From Levilactobacillus brevis (GTDB lineage Bacteria > Bacillota > Bacilli > Lactobacillales > Lactobacillaceae), in contig CP079699.1 of the NCBI GenBank assembly GCA_021383565.1, positions 2,418,001 through 2,482,000 of the forward strand: 64,000 nucleotides of DNA. Direction: 5' to 3'. The first letter of the stretch is position 1, and every line of letters starts with the position of its first letter. The notes beneath the pieces were generated by a model. The model saw only the letters and a program-made list of their open reading frames with translations, did not search any database and had not been told where the DNA came from. Below, piece after piece: positions 42,027-51,302 of the stretch. Both the position numbers and the translations under genes were made by a program.

Positions 42027-43391
42027 ATGGCAGATGAATCACTTTCAGCCGCGGCTGCCCAGAAAAAGAATGGGTTACCAACACTACCGGCCAGTACCAT
42101 TTGGATGATCAACTTTGGTTTCCTAGGGGTACAAACGGCCTTTACGTTACAGAGTTCCCAAATGAGCCGAATTTTCCAGACGATTGGGGCCGATCCGAAC
42201 AGTCTAGGATGGTTCTTCATTTTACCACCATTGGCTGGTCTAATTGTGCAACCGATTGTCGGGTACTATTCCGATAGAACCTGGGCCCCGAAGTTAGGGG
42301 GACGGCGGTTGCCTTATCTGTTGTTAGGGACCATCGTGGCCGTCATCGTCATGTGCCTTTTGCCCAACTCCGGGAGTATGGGCTTTGGCTACGCGTCACT
42401 GGCTGCCTTACTCTTTGGTGCCTTGACCGTGGCGTTCCTGGATTTATCGTCCAACATCGCCATGCAACCCTTCAAGATGATGGTTGGGGACATGGTCAAC
42501 GATGACCAGAAGAGCTATGCTTACGGGATTCAAAGTTTCTTATCCAATACGGGGGCCGTATTAGCTGCCGTCTTACCTTTCCTGTTTGCTGCGATTGGGA
42601 TTGCCAACACGGCGGCCAAAGGGGTTGTTCCCGCAACGGTTAAGGTTGCTTTCTATGTGGGGGCTATCCTGTTAGTCATTACGAGTCTGTTCACAATTTT
42701 CCGGGTTAAGGAATACGATCCGGATACGTATGCCAAGTATCATGGGATTTCCAAGGAAGATAATGCCCAAGGCGGAAACTGGTGGACGTTGTTGAAGTCC
42801 GCCCCCAAGGTTTTCTGGACCGTTACTTTAGTTCAATTCTTCTGCTGGGTAGCCTTCCAATACCTCTGGACTTACTCCGCTGGGGCCATCGCTTCCAACG
42901 TTTGGCACACGACCAACGCTGCTTCAGCCGGCTATCAAGCCGCTGGTAACTGGTACGGGGTCTTAGCCGCCGTTCAGTCCATCGCCGCTGTCGTTTGGTC
43001 ATACGTTTTGGCTAAGCTCCCCAACAGTATCCACAAGTTGGGCTACGCCGGAAGCTTAGGCTTAGGCGCCATTGGGTTTATCTCCGTCTTCTTCGTGCAT
43101 AACCAATACACCTTGATCGCCTCCTTTATTCTCGTCGGGATTGCTTGGGCGGCAATGAACACCTACCCATTGACGATGGTCACCAACGCCTTGTCTGGTG
43201 CCCACATGGGAACTTACCTAGGATTGTTCAACGGGTCCATCTGTTTACCACAGATTGTGGCTTCCCTGGCCAGCTTCGCCCTCTTCCCATTACTGGGTGG
43301 TGCCCAAGCCAACATGTTCTTATTAGCCGGAATCATCATGGCGATTGGGGCGTTGTCCGTTGGTTTCATCAAGGAAACGTACCGTGCTTAA
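42027..43391 (+). CDS. malT: MFS/SLC45-type sugar (maltose) symporter
   Basis: A 454-residue transporter with 12 helices. PIVGYYSDRTWAPKLGGRRLPYLLLGT is the characteristic loop of the sucrose/maltose (SLC45/GPH-like) transporters and NIAMQPFKMMVGDM is the following helix. It sits between malR and maltose phosphorylase, which supports maltose as the substrate. ATG 42027 has GAGGAGG ahead; the frame is open upstream but crosses the promoter. The mapA start is 77 bases beyond its stop with a shared transcript likely. The name is from context. Confidence 0.85.
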   Translation: MADESLSAAAAQKKNGLPTLPASTIWMINFGFLGVQTAFTLQSSQMSRIFQTIGADPNSLGWFFILPPLAGLIVQPIVGYYSDRTWAPKLGGRRLPYLLLGTIVAVIVMCLLPNSGSMGFGYASLAALLFGALTVAFLDLSSNIAMQPFKMMVGDMVNDDQKSYAYGIQSFLSNTGAVLAAVLPFLFAAIGIANTAAKGVVPATVKVAFYVGAILLVITSLFTIFRVKEYDPDTYAKYHGISKEDNAQGGNWWTLLKSAPKVFWTVTLVQFFCWVAFQYLWTYSAGAIASNVWHTTNAASAGYQAAGNWYGVLAAVQSIAAVVWSYVLAKLPNSIHKLGYAGSLGLGAIGFISVFFVHNQYTLIASFILVGIAWAAMNTYPLTMVTNALSGAHMGTYLGLFNGSICLPQIVASLASFALFPLLGGAQANMFLLAGIIMAIGALSVGFIKETYRA

Positions 43392-43468
43392 CGCAATGCG
43401 CTAGAATAAAAAAGGGCGGATCACGTCCGTCGTAACCAGTGATTAACATAAAAAGGAGAAATTACACC

Positions 43469-45730
43469 ATGAAACGAATTTTTGAGGTACAGCCTTGGAA
43501 CGTCATTACCCATACTTTTGACCCCAAAGACAAGCGCCTACAGGAATCCATGACCAGTATGGCCAACGGTTATATGGGCATGCGGGGCGATTTTGAAGAA
43601 GGATACAGCGGCGACTCCCTGCAAGGTATCTACTTGGGTGGCGTCTGGTATCCAGATAAAACCCGGGTTGGCTGGTGGAAGAACGGTTACCCCAAGTACT
43701 TCGGTAAGGTGGTTAATGCCGTCAACTTCATCAAACTGCCAGTTGAACTGAACGGAAAGCCGGTCGATCTGGCCAAGGATAAGATCAGTGACTTTACCCT
43801 CGACCTCGATATGCACCGGTCCGTGTTGACCCGCTCCTTTACGGTCGAACGGGGTGACACGCGGGTGGCCTTGACCTTCGAACGCTTCCTGAGTGTCAGC
43901 CAACAAGAACTCTCCGTGCAAAAAGTCACGGTGAAGAATCTGGGCAGCAGTAGCGTTGATGTCACGCTGAAGCCAAGTATCGACGCCGATGTCATGAACG
44001 AAGAAGCCAACTATGACGAACGGTTCTGGGACGTTCTGGCTACGGACCAACAAGCCGATCGGGGCAGTGTCATTGCCAAGACAACACCGAATCCATTTGG
44101 TACGCCACGGTTCATGTCCGGCATGGAAATGCGGTTAGTCACGGACCTGAGCAATGTCGCCGTGACCCAACCCAATGATAAGGAAGTCATGACGGCCTAC
44201 ACGGGCAGTTTGGCGCCGGAAGCATCAGCAGAATTAGAGAAGCGCGTGATCGTGGTCACCTCTAGAGACTACGATTCGCAAGAAACATTAACCCAGGCCA
44301 TGCACGACCTGAGTGACAAAGTGGCTGGCGAAAGTTACGCCGACCTTCTCGCCGCCCACACCCAAATCTGGGCCGATCGTTGGGAAAAGTCAGACGTCCA
44401 AATTGCTGGTGATGACGAGTCTCAGCAAGGGATTCGTTTCAACCTGTTCCAGTTATTCTCTACTTATTACGGAGAAGATTCACGACTCAACATTGGGCCT
44501 AAGGGCTTCACCGGTGAAAAATACGGTGGGGCGACCTACTGGGATACCGAAGCCTTCGCCGTTCCCGTTTATCTGGGGATCACGAACCCTGAGGTCACTC
44601 GGAACCTTCTGATGTACCGCTACAAGCAATTGGACGGGGCCTACGTCAACGCCCAAGAACAGGGCTTGAAGGGGGCGCTCTTCCCGATGGTGACGTTCGA
44701 TGGGATCGAATGCCACAACGAATGGGAAATTACGTTTGAAGAAATCCACCGGAATGGTGATATTGCCTTTGCCATCTACAATTACACGCGTTACACCGGC
44801 GACACCTCCTACGTCCTGCATGAAGGGGCCAAGGTTCTCTCCGAGATTTCACGGTTCTGGGCCGATCGCGTGCACTTCAGCAAACGGAACAACCAGTACA
44901 TGATTCACGGGGTTACCGGTGCGGATGAATACGAAAACAACGTTGATAATAACTGGGACACCAACCTCCTGGCACAATGGACGTTGAAGTATACGTTGGA
45001 AATCTTGGGTCAAGTGGACGCCGCCACGGCTAAGCAGCTCGACATCAACATTTCGGACGAAGAGAAGGCCAAGTGGCAAGATATCGTGGACCGGATGTAC
45101 CTGCCTTACGACAAGGATCTGAACATCTTTGTCCAACACGATGGTTTCCTCGACAAGGATATCGAACCGGTCAGCGCCATTCCTGCCGACCAACGGCCAA
45201 TCAACCAGCACTGGTCTTGGGATAAAATCCTGCGGTCACCGTACATCAAGCAGGGGGATGTCCTGCAAGGAATTTGGGACTTCATCGACGACTTTACGCC
45301 GGAACAAAAGAAGGCCAACTTCGACTTTTACGAACCCCTAACGGTTCACGAATCCAGCCTGTCACCCGCCATTCACGCGGTATTGGCGGCGGATCTGGGC
45401 TACGAGGACAAAGCGGTGGAGCTCTATTCCCGGACGGCCCGGCTGGATCTGGACAACTACAACAATGACACCACGGACGGTTTGCACATTACGGCCATGA
45501 CCGGGGGCTGGATTGCCGTGGTTCAAGGCTTCGCTGGCATGCGGGTCCGCAACGGTCAGCTCCGCTACGCACCATTCCTGCCGAAGACGTGGACGAGTTA
45601 TTCCTTCCGTCAGGTCTTCCGTGGTAGTCTGATTGAAGTCACGGTTGACGCTGACGGCACCCACTTTAAGTTAATGAGTGGTAAGCCGTTGACGATTGAC
45701 GTGGCCGGCAAGCCCGTTGACGTGAAGTAA
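43469..45730 (+). CDS. mapA: Maltose phosphorylase (GH65)
   Basis: A 753-residue glycoside hydrolase family 65 enzyme, which splits maltose with phosphate into glucose and beta-glucose-1-phosphate. The usual layout is seen: N-terminal beta-sandwich (NGYMGMRGDFEEGY...), the (alpha/alpha)6 barrel with YWDTEAFAVPVYLG and GVTGADEYENNVDNNWDTN, where GADEY holds the general acid Glu, then QGDVLQGIWDF, HESSLSPAIHAVLAADLG and a C-terminal sheet. ATG follows AAAAAGGAG. A beta-phosphoglucomutase, needed to use the product, is normally adjacent but is absent here. Confidence 0.95.
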   Translation: MKRIFEVQPWNVITHTFDPKDKRLQESMTSMANGYMGMRGDFEEGYSGDSLQGIYLGGVWYPDKTRVGWWKNGYPKYFGKVVNAVNFIKLPVELNGKPVDLAKDKISDFTLDLDMHRSVLTRSFTVERGDTRVALTFERFLSVSQQELSVQKVTVKNLGSSSVDVTLKPSIDADVMNEEANYDERFWDVLATDQQADRGSVIAKTTPNPFGTPRFMSGMEMRLVTDLSNVAVTQPNDKEVMTAYTGSLAPEASAELEKRVIVVTSRDYDSQETLTQAMHDLSDKVAGESYADLLAAHTQIWADRWEKSDVQIAGDDESQQGIRFNLFQLFSTYYGEDSRLNIGPKGFTGEKYGGATYWDTEAFAVPVYLGITNPEVTRNLLMYRYKQLDGAYVNAQEQGLKGALFPMVTFDGIECHNEWEITFEEIHRNGDIAFAIYNYTRYTGDTSYVLHEGAKVLSEISRFWADRVHFSKRNNQYMIHGVTGADEYENNVDNNWDTNLLAQWTLKYTLEILGQVDAATAKQLDINISDEEKAKWQDIVDRMYLPYDKDLNIFVQHDGFLDKDIEPVSAIPADQRPINQHWSWDKILRSPYIKQGDVLQGIWDFIDDFTPEQKKANFDFYEPLTVHESSLSPAIHAVLAADLGYEDKAVELYSRTARLDLDNYNNDTTDGLHITAMTGGWIAVVQGFAGMRVRNGQLRYAPFLPKTWTSYSFRQVFRGSLIEVTVDADGTHFKLMSGKPLTIDVAGKPVDVK

Positions 45731-45860
45731 CAGCCTTGACGACTAAGGAACACCGGCTCCTTTGCTCGGTGTTCGGTCAGTCAGTAGACTAGGGCGAAAC
45801 GTGATTGAAAATCACACAAGACGACTTTTAAAAGCCCCACCTTATTTATAAAATCGACAG

Positions 45861-45912
45861 AAAATCACCATTTTCACGGGACCTGAGTGTTCCGGAAAAT
45901 GGTGATTTTTGG
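45861..45912. terminator. Bidirectional terminator after mapA
   Basis: A 15-base stem AAAATCACCATTTTC with its complement, with T runs on both strands. Confidence 0.85.
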
Positions 45913-45924
45913 TGTTGTTTGCGA

Positions 45925-46362
45925 TTAGAAATCTTGTGGCAGGTTCTCCTGTTGCTGGGCCTTAATCTGGGTTAGCGGGCCGTCGTCTTGCCAGAAAGTC
46001 AACCATTCGCCGGTAGTGGTGAGGCTTTCCAACTCGAGTTGTTGGTCGACCAGTAAGTCTTGTTCCAGGCGCGTCTTGAAGCTGGCGATGAGGGCCTGAA
46101 TGACCTGTAAGTTCTGAGTCAGATCGTTGCCGTCCAGGGCCGCCATTTGGTCATGAAAGTCATGGCGCATAGCGTCTTCAATGGCCCGTAGCCGGCGTTC
46201 GTTTTGCCGGGATAACTTCGGTTGGTTGTTGGCGTCAAAAGCCATAGCGGGGCTGACACCCACGAATTGGGCGTTAATTTTGGGCGTATCAATGCCATAA
46301 GGTGTTTGGCCACCGTTGCCAAAGACATCGAATTCCCGAATAACGGTTAAGACTGTTGTCAT
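45925..46362 (-). CDS. Conserved hypothetical soluble protein
   Basis: A 145-residue cytosolic protein I do not recognise. The first 40 residues are strand-like, with EFDVFGNGGQTPYGIDTPKINAQFVGVSPAMAF. The rest is helical and charged, with QNERRLRAIEDAMRHDFHDQMAALDG. No signal peptide, membrane helix or metal motif is present. AAAGGAG lies upstream of the ATG. It converges with mapA and lies next to rpsN, with no clear link to either. Confidence 0.7.
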   Translation of the reverse strand: MTTVLTVIREFDVFGNGGQTPYGIDTPKINAQFVGVSPAMAFDANNQPKLSRQNERRLRAIEDAMRHDFHDQMAALDGNDLTQNLQVIQALIASFKTRLEQDLLVDQQLELESLTTTGEWLTFWQDDGPLTQIKAQQQENLPQDF

Positions 46363-46410
46363 AGAAAAAAAGCTCCTTTTGTTCGCGTCATGTTTTCAGT
46401 TTAGAGCAAA

Positions 46411-46454
46411 GAAAAATCCACGTCAATCCTTGCCGTAGCGGGGGTGACGTGGAT
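46411..46454 (-). terminator. Terminator of the S14 gene
   Basis: ATCCACGTCA pairs with TGACGTGGAT. On the minus strand a T5 run follows. Confidence 0.85.
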
Positions 46455-46483
46455 GAATTTGTGATTTAAATATAGCCTAGGAT

Positions 46484-46753
46484 TTACCAGCTAGCCTTGC
46501 GTACGCCGGGAATCTTTCCCTCATGGGCCAACTGCCGGAAGTTCAGACGAGATAAGCCGAATTTCCGCATGTAAGCGTGAGGCCGGCCATCCAAGTGGTC
46601 GCGGTGATGAATCCGAACCGGGGAGGCATTCCGTGGTAGCAGCGCCAGTGCGGCGTAGTCGCCAGCTGCCTTCAGTTCTGCGCGTTGATCGGCGTACTTC
46701 GCAACGGTTGCTTCAATCCGTTTTTCTTTAGCAATTTTTGACTTTTTAGCCAT
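46484..46753 (-). CDS. rpsN: 30S ribosomal protein S14, zinc-independent paralogue
   Basis: An 89-residue S14. It has the S14 signature [49 protein letters not shown]. It lacks the CxxC...CxxC zinc ribbon of the short, zinc-binding form, so it is the C-minus form made when zinc is scarce. It stands apart from the ribosomal protein operons, as such paralogues usually do. A Zur-like palindrome lies just before it. The ATG follows AGGAG. A separate zinc-dependent copy is expected elsewhere on the chromosome. Confidence 0.95.
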   Translation of the reverse strand: MAKKSKIAKEKRIEATVAKYADQRAELKAAGDYAALALLPRNASPVRIHHRDHLDGRPHAYMRKFGLSRLNFRQLAHEGKIPGVRKASW

Positions 46754-46779
46754 GAATATGAGTATCTCCTTTGATTAAA

Positions 46780-46794
46780 TAGTAATAATTACGT
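46780..46794 (-). promoter_or_regulatory. Zur-like box upstream of rpsN
   Basis: GTAAT-A-ATTAC (46782-46792) is the perfect core of the Firmicutes Zur box (TCGTAATNATTACGA). The flanks agree partly (ACG on the right). It lies 29 bases before the start, where Zur would repress until zinc runs low. Confidence 0.75.
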
Positions 46795-46799
46795 TCTAA

Positions 46800-47116
46800 T
46801 CAGCATAGCATTTTCACGCGAAGACTGTCAACGATTTTGACTCTGAGTAGCGATAGCCCCCAATGATTGTGGGATGAATCAGTTAGTCAATAGCATTGAT
46901 AGCTGACTGAACTAACCAACGTTTTAGACTGATATTAGTGGTCCGCTTCGCCATCGGTCTCCGCCTGCCATGGCTTTTCACGATAGGGGAGATTGTGGCT
47001 AGTAAGTTATTGACATTAACTAGTTAGTCGGTAAGCGTTTTCGTCGAACCGTTCGGCAAGGGATGATAGGCTATAAGTGAGGGTTAACGTGAATTTATTA
47101 ATTGGGGGGATTCACT
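46800..47116. other. Intergenic region before the secreted DUF5776-type gene
   Basis: TTGACA at about 47009-47014 is followed by a near-palindrome, TTAACTAGTTAG. A TATAAG lies near 47073. The motif GTTAGTC occurs twice (46881-46887 and 47023-47029). No gene is recognised. Confidence 0.4.
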
Positions 47117-49030
47117 ATGAAACAGCACAATCAATTTAAACAACTAATGTTTGCGGGAATATTGGGGGCCGTGATGACGGTTGGCGGTGTGATGACGACC
47201 CAGCTCACTGGCCAAGCCGCGACTGAACCGACGACGGGACAGACCACTACGGAGCCACATGCCGATCAGGATGTAGTGACATTTGGCGACTCGAATTTGG
47301 AAGAAATCGTAGCTAAGGGATTAGGTGTGACGGGTCCGGTGACTTATGGTGATATTCGGCATTATTCTGGGAAACAACTGGACTTGGATTATACGTTATT
47401 ACCGAAATATGACGCAAAAGAAAACACTCCAATTCTGCTCAGCTCGTTAGAGGGCATACAGAGCCTACAGGAACTGCCAGCAGGAATCGGGGTCAAGGTT
47501 CAATTGGCACTTGAGAGTGATGTCTCCTTGGCGCTATTTGAGGGATTACCGGTTTCTGGCAGTTTTAGTGTTCTGCAAGATAACATGCATGGCAGAAGGG
47601 ACTTTACGGATTTGAATCGCATCAACCTCATCGCAGATCCTACGCATTCGCCTATGCGAAAACTGACGATCGGAGGAGCAACTAGGTACAAAAATCAGGG
47701 GGGATTGACCAATTATGATGTTAAAGAATTAAAGCCCCTGTTTGCTAAGTTTACTAGTTTAAGAACAGCCACTGCCGAGGATCCGACTAATATTGCTTTG
47801 CCTGATCAAAATGTAACGGATTTTTCGTTCTTTAAGCAGTTTTCTCCGGTTTATGTCGTAGCGTATGGTGAATTCACGGTCTTTAGCCAGCCAACCTACA
47901 TTGATCCGGCAACTTTTACGCAAGAGACTCAGTTGCGGGTACCAGCGCCATTTAAGGGATTAGATGGCGAACCCGTTCAGACGAGCACCTCCGTTTGGTC
48001 CGCCGCCTCGCAAAAATTCACAGAATTTCCAACAGAGGGCACAGACGCCCTAGTAAAAGGAATCGATGCTGAATCGCCCTGGTTAATCTTAGGACATTGG
48101 CAAGGTAATAAGAATTTTAACTATTTGGCCCCGATTCAGTATAAGGATGGGAATAAGTTGAGTGTCGACGGCTATCAATATTACAAGCTTGTCTGGGAGA
48201 AAGCGCCAGACGAATCTTCCAACTCATCCTCAAATACGAATACCAACACGCCAGGAACTGGCACGACCACTTCACCCGACGCGGATTCCAGCTCTGCTGT
48301 AACTTCTTCGTCTGAAAATGCAAAAGAGGGCGACCAAGCTGTGGCGGTCAAAGGTAGTGTGGTTTATGCCGTTAAGCCAATTTATCTCTATCAGCGACCA
48401 ACCTTTAAGCAGTCACAACGCCAGGCCAGGTACGTCAAACAGCCACGGATTAACCGGCCAATGTTTGTCGTGACCGGCTATGCGCAATCCGTGAATGGTC
48501 ATGCACGCTACCTGGTCAAGGACGTCAATCACCACAGTAAGACAGCAGGCAAAACGGGGTACATCACGGCTAACGCGAAATACACCGTGCCGGTCTACTA
48601 TCAGAAGAAGGCAGCTAAGATGACCGTGATCAATCCGGCGGGGGTCAACGCTTACCGGCAAGTGGGCCTGAAGAAACGGGTCACGCACTATCGTCAGGGA
48701 ACCACGCTGAAGGTCACTGGCTTAAAGCATTACCGCCTGACCACGCGGTTTAAGCTGAGTAATGGCACCTACGTGACCGCCAACCGTAAGCTGGTCACGA
48801 CCCAGAAGACCACCACGCCGGCCTACATTCGGACTAAGACCACGGTGAACCGTTACCGGACGGTTAATTTGACCGGTAAACGGGGGAGCTATGCCGCCAA
48901 GAAACGGGTGAAGGTCTTGGGCTGGGCCTACTCACAACCGACAAACTTCGATCACTTTGGAACGTTACGATACCGCGTAGCCGGGGGTTATGTGACGGCC
49001 AACGCGAAGTATGTGCAGGCGATTCGTTAA
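47117..49030 (+). CDS. Secreted protein with C-terminal DUF5776-type repeats
   Basis: A 637-residue exported protein. Residues 1-35 are a signal peptide (FKQLMFAGILGAVMTVGGVM) ending in GQA-AT. About 40-370 is a strand-rich domain with LRR-like traits (SSLEGIQSLQELPAGI), followed by a Ser/Thr linker (about 372-410). The C-terminal 200 residues are basic repeats such as YITANAKYTVPVYYQ, YRTVNLTGKRGSYAAKKRVKVLGW and YVTANAKYVQ, a wall-binding type. No LPXTG. ATG 47117 has GGGGGG ahead. Adhesion is plausible, not shown. Confidence 0.85.
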   Translation: MKQHNQFKQLMFAGILGAVMTVGGVMTTQLTGQAATEPTTGQTTTEPHADQDVVTFGDSNLEEIVAKGLGVTGPVTYGDIRHYSGKQLDLDYTLLPKYDAKENTPILLSSLEGIQSLQELPAGIGVKVQLALESDVSLALFEGLPVSGSFSVLQDNMHGRRDFTDLNRINLIADPTHSPMRKLTIGGATRYKNQGGLTNYDVKELKPLFAKFTSLRTATAEDPTNIALPDQNVTDFSFFKQFSPVYVVAYGEFTVFSQPTYIDPATFTQETQLRVPAPFKGLDGEPVQTSTSVWSAASQKFTEFPTEGTDALVKGIDAESPWLILGHWQGNKNFNYLAPIQYKDGNKLSVDGYQYYKLVWEKAPDESSNSSSNTNTNTPGTGTTTSPDADSSSAVTSSSENAKEGDQAVAVKGSVVYAVKPIYLYQRPTFKQSQRQARYVKQPRINRPMFVVTGYAQSVNGHARYLVKDVNHHSKTAGKTGYITANAKYTVPVYYQKKAAKMTVINPAGVNAYRQVGLKKRVTHYRQGTTLKVTGLKHYRLTTRFKLSNGTYVTANRKLVTTQKTTTPAYIRTKTTVNRYRTVNLTGKRGSYAAKKRVKVLGWAYSQPTNFDHFGTLRYRVAGGYVTANAKYVQAIR

Positions 49031-49056
49031 AGTGGCGATGATCATTTTAGAACACA

Positions 49057-49091
49057 AAAACACCACGCAATGGGTAGCGTGGTGTTTTTTA
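49057..49091. terminator. Bidirectional terminator between the secreted-protein gene and galM
   Basis: AAAACACCACGC pairs with GCGTGGTGTTTT around AATGGGTA. Confidence 0.85.
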
Positions 49092-49108
49092 GGTTAAATC
49101 AGTTTGAA

Positions 49109-50143
49109 TTAATACTTCACTTCGTAGGCAATTTCGTAAGTCTGGGTCTTGCCAGCGGGGATAGAAACGTCCCCAAAGTTTGGATGGTGTGGTGTGTCGG
49201 ATAAGGTTTGCGCTTCCAAGGCAACCCCCATGTAAGGTTGGCCGGCACCGGTAGCGAGCTTCATGTCAGACGTGAAGGAGTTAGCGGTGAAGACCACCAG
49301 ACCGTTACGGCTAGACTTGATGGTGACGGACCGGTTGGATTGCGGATCGCTTAATTCAGCAATCTTATTGTCAGCGGCGGGTTCAACATGGAATAAGTCG
49401 TCGAAGCCTTTTTCGGTAGTATCCTGCATGCCCCGGATGGCTTCGCCTAAGTTTTGACCCTTAGAGAAGTCGAATGGCGTGCCGGCATTTTGGATGAAGT
49501 TCCCGGTTGGAATCTTTTCGCTAGTCACTTCCAAGTGTTCCTTGGCGTTGATTTGAAGCGTTTGACCGGAGATCAATTGGTCATCACTCAGGTTGAAGTA
49601 GACGTGTAACGTTGGGTTGAAGAGAGTCAGCGCCGTTGAGTTGGCTTCGAACTTCAAGTTAACCCGGTCGTTGTTGTCCAGAGAGTAGATCATCTTGGCA
49701 GTCAAATCACCAGGGAAGGAGTCGTCGCTGGACTTAAATGTGTGGCTCAAGATAATCTTGGCCTCGTTGGCGTCACTATCGTCGATTTCACCGTCCCAGT
49801 TGACCGTATTAAAGCCATGAGGGCCACCGTGAAGCGTCGTGTCTTTACCTTCGTTGGTATCAACGGTGTACGTCTTACCGCCCATTTCAAAGGTTCCACC
49901 GCCGAGACGACCACCAGTCCGGCCAATTCCCATGCAGACGTAGAACGGATTTGACAGGTAATCTTCCATTTTGTGGTAAGATAGCACCAAATTCTTGTCG
50001 CCCTTGTCCGTTGGAACGGAGAGCGTATGTAACGTTGCGCCCCAGCTTAAGATGCCAAGTTTGACGCCATTCTTGTTTTCAATCGTATATTCGGTGACAG
50101 CTTGATTCTGGTAAGTATCCCATTTAGTTGTAGCAGTTTTCAT
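49109..50143 (-). CDS. galM: Aldose 1-epimerase (mutarotase)
   Basis: A 344-residue galactose mutarotase, interconverting alpha- and beta-anomers of glucose or galactose in the cytosol. It has LSWGATLHTLSVP, VCMGIGRTGGRLGGGTFEMGGKTY, the catalytic TLHGGPHGFNTVNW (His), and FNPTLHVYFNL with the second His. The catalytic Glu is in MGVALEAQTLSDTPHHPNF. It is alone and far from the gal genes. In a maltose-phosphorylase organism it equilibrates released glucose anomers. ATG 50143 follows GAGGACTTGCTC. Confidence 0.95.
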   Translation of the reverse strand: MKTATTKWDTYQNQAVTEYTIENKNGVKLGILSWGATLHTLSVPTDKGDKNLVLSYHKMEDYLSNPFYVCMGIGRTGGRLGGGTFEMGGKTYTVDTNEGKDTTLHGGPHGFNTVNWDGEIDDSDANEAKIILSHTFKSSDDSFPGDLTAKMIYSLDNNDRVNLKFEANSTALTLFNPTLHVYFNLSDDQLISGQTLQINAKEHLEVTSEKIPTGNFIQNAGTPFDFSKGQNLGEAIRGMQDTTEKGFDDLFHVEPAADNKIAELSDPQSNRSVTIKSSRNGLVVFTANSFTSDMKLATGAGQPYMGVALEAQTLSDTPHHPNFGDVSIPAGKTQTYEIAYEVKY

Positions 50144-50172
50144 GAGCAAGTCCTCGATTTCTATAGATTAAA

Positions 50173-50227
50173 TTAAAGCGTTTTCATTTCTGGCTCTATT
50201 TTATATTTTTATCCGTACAATTGTCAA
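50173..50227 (-). promoter_or_regulatory. galM promoter and cre-like site
   Basis: On the minus strand TTGACA (50227-50222), a 16-nt spacer and TATAAA (50205-50200). Just after the start site, TTAAAGCGTTTTCA (50173-50186) differs from the cre consensus in one base. CcpA roadblock control is likely. Confidence 0.7.
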
Positions 50228-50386
50228 ATATACTTGGGACTAAAATCAATAACCGGGTAACCTTTTTGAAAGAATCACGTTTTAATTCCCGGAATATCAG
50301 CATTTCTATTGCCAAATAAGTTTTGTGCGGATGAATTTTTAGCAAAGTTGTTCAGCATAATAAATATACAGCGAACGAAATTTCAC

Positions 50387-50415
50387 TTGTACGCAATCGA
50401 AAGAACTGGCATAAT
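50387..50415 (+). promoter_or_regulatory. Promoter of the alpha/beta hydrolase gene
   Basis: TTGTAC (50387-50392), a 17-nt spacer and CATAAT (50410-50415). Confidence 0.65.
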
Positions 50416-50438
50416 AGATTAGTTTAGGGGGGATTGAA

Positions 50439-51272
50439 TTGACTCGTAAATGGCGATGGCTACCAACGGCGATCGTGGGTGGATGGTTAAGTTACCAGTG
50501 GCTTGGTCGCTTGGCCGTTCCGCCAGAAGAATTGGCGACGCGGCGAGCGGATGTGGTCTATGCGGCGACCCCAACCTTATTTATTCCGGGCTGGGGTGGT
50601 AATGCCTGGACGTACAACCGATTACTACGGTGGTTGGCCCGTCAAGGCTACGGCCATAAACTATTAACGATTCGCGTTGATTGGAACGGGAATCCCCATT
50701 TTGTCGGGCATTGGGAACAGACGGCCACGAATCCACTGATTCAGGTCCTCTTCGATCATAGTCTGACACGGGACTATCAGCCCCAGGTTGCGTGGATCAC
50801 AACCATTTTGCAGGCACTGAAGCAACGCTATGGGGTGACCACGTATAATCTGGTTGCCCACTCCTGGGGTGGGAGCGCGGCAATCCACAGTGTGTTGTTG
50901 CACGGCCAGCAGGAAGATTTACCTCACTTGCGACGATTAGTCCTATTGGGGGCACCGTTTGACGAGAGTCGACCGGGTGGCCGTCCAGATGCCGCCTATG
51001 AGCGCCTTAGAACGATGCGCTCGCAGTTGGGAACCAATCGTAGTGGTCAGGTGATAAACGTCTATGGCACGCTGTCAGGGCGTCTGACGGACGGTTCAGT
51101 TCCCGTTCACCAAGCTCAGGCACTGCGGCCGATTCTGGCAGGTAGCGCTTGGGACTATCGGGAAGTGCACGTACCACGGACTAGCCACGGCCAATTACAC
51201 GCCTTGCCCAGAATGTGGCGTTTAATCGCTCAGGCGGTGTGGGGAATAGATGAAAAAAGCCGCCAACCGTAA
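50439..51272 (+). CDS. Alpha/beta hydrolase, DUF915 family
   Basis: A 277-residue lipase-like hydrolase related to the frameshifted gene at 26.3 kb. TLFIPGWGGNAWTYNRLL holds the oxyanion-hole region; VAHSWGGSAAIHS is the nucleophile elbow with Ser; GRLTDGSVP carries the probable acid; SHGQLH the His. The first 18 residues are hydrophobic, so it is membrane-anchored or exported. TTG start follows AGGGGGG with six-base spacing. It is alone. The substrate (esters or lipids) is unknown. Confidence 0.85.
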   Translation: MTRKWRWLPTAIVGGWLSYQWLGRLAVPPEELATRRADVVYAATPTLFIPGWGGNAWTYNRLLRWLARQGYGHKLLTIRVDWNGNPHFVGHWEQTATNPLIQVLFDHSLTRDYQPQVAWITTILQALKQRYGVTTYNLVAHSWGGSAAIHSVLLHGQQEDLPHLRRLVLLGAPFDESRPGGRPDAAYERLRTMRSQLGTNRSGQVINVYGTLSGRLTDGSVPVHQAQALRPILAGSAWDYREVHVPRTSHGQLHALPRMWRLIAQAVWGIDEKSRQP

Positions 51273-51283
51273 GTCGGTTAGCG
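51252..51283 (-). terminator. Terminator of the Cof-type gene
   Basis: On the minus strand GCTAACCG pairs with CGGTTGGC, followed by GGC and T6. Confidence 0.7.
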
Positions 51284-51302
51284 ACTGAAAATTTAGCTGG
51301 CT

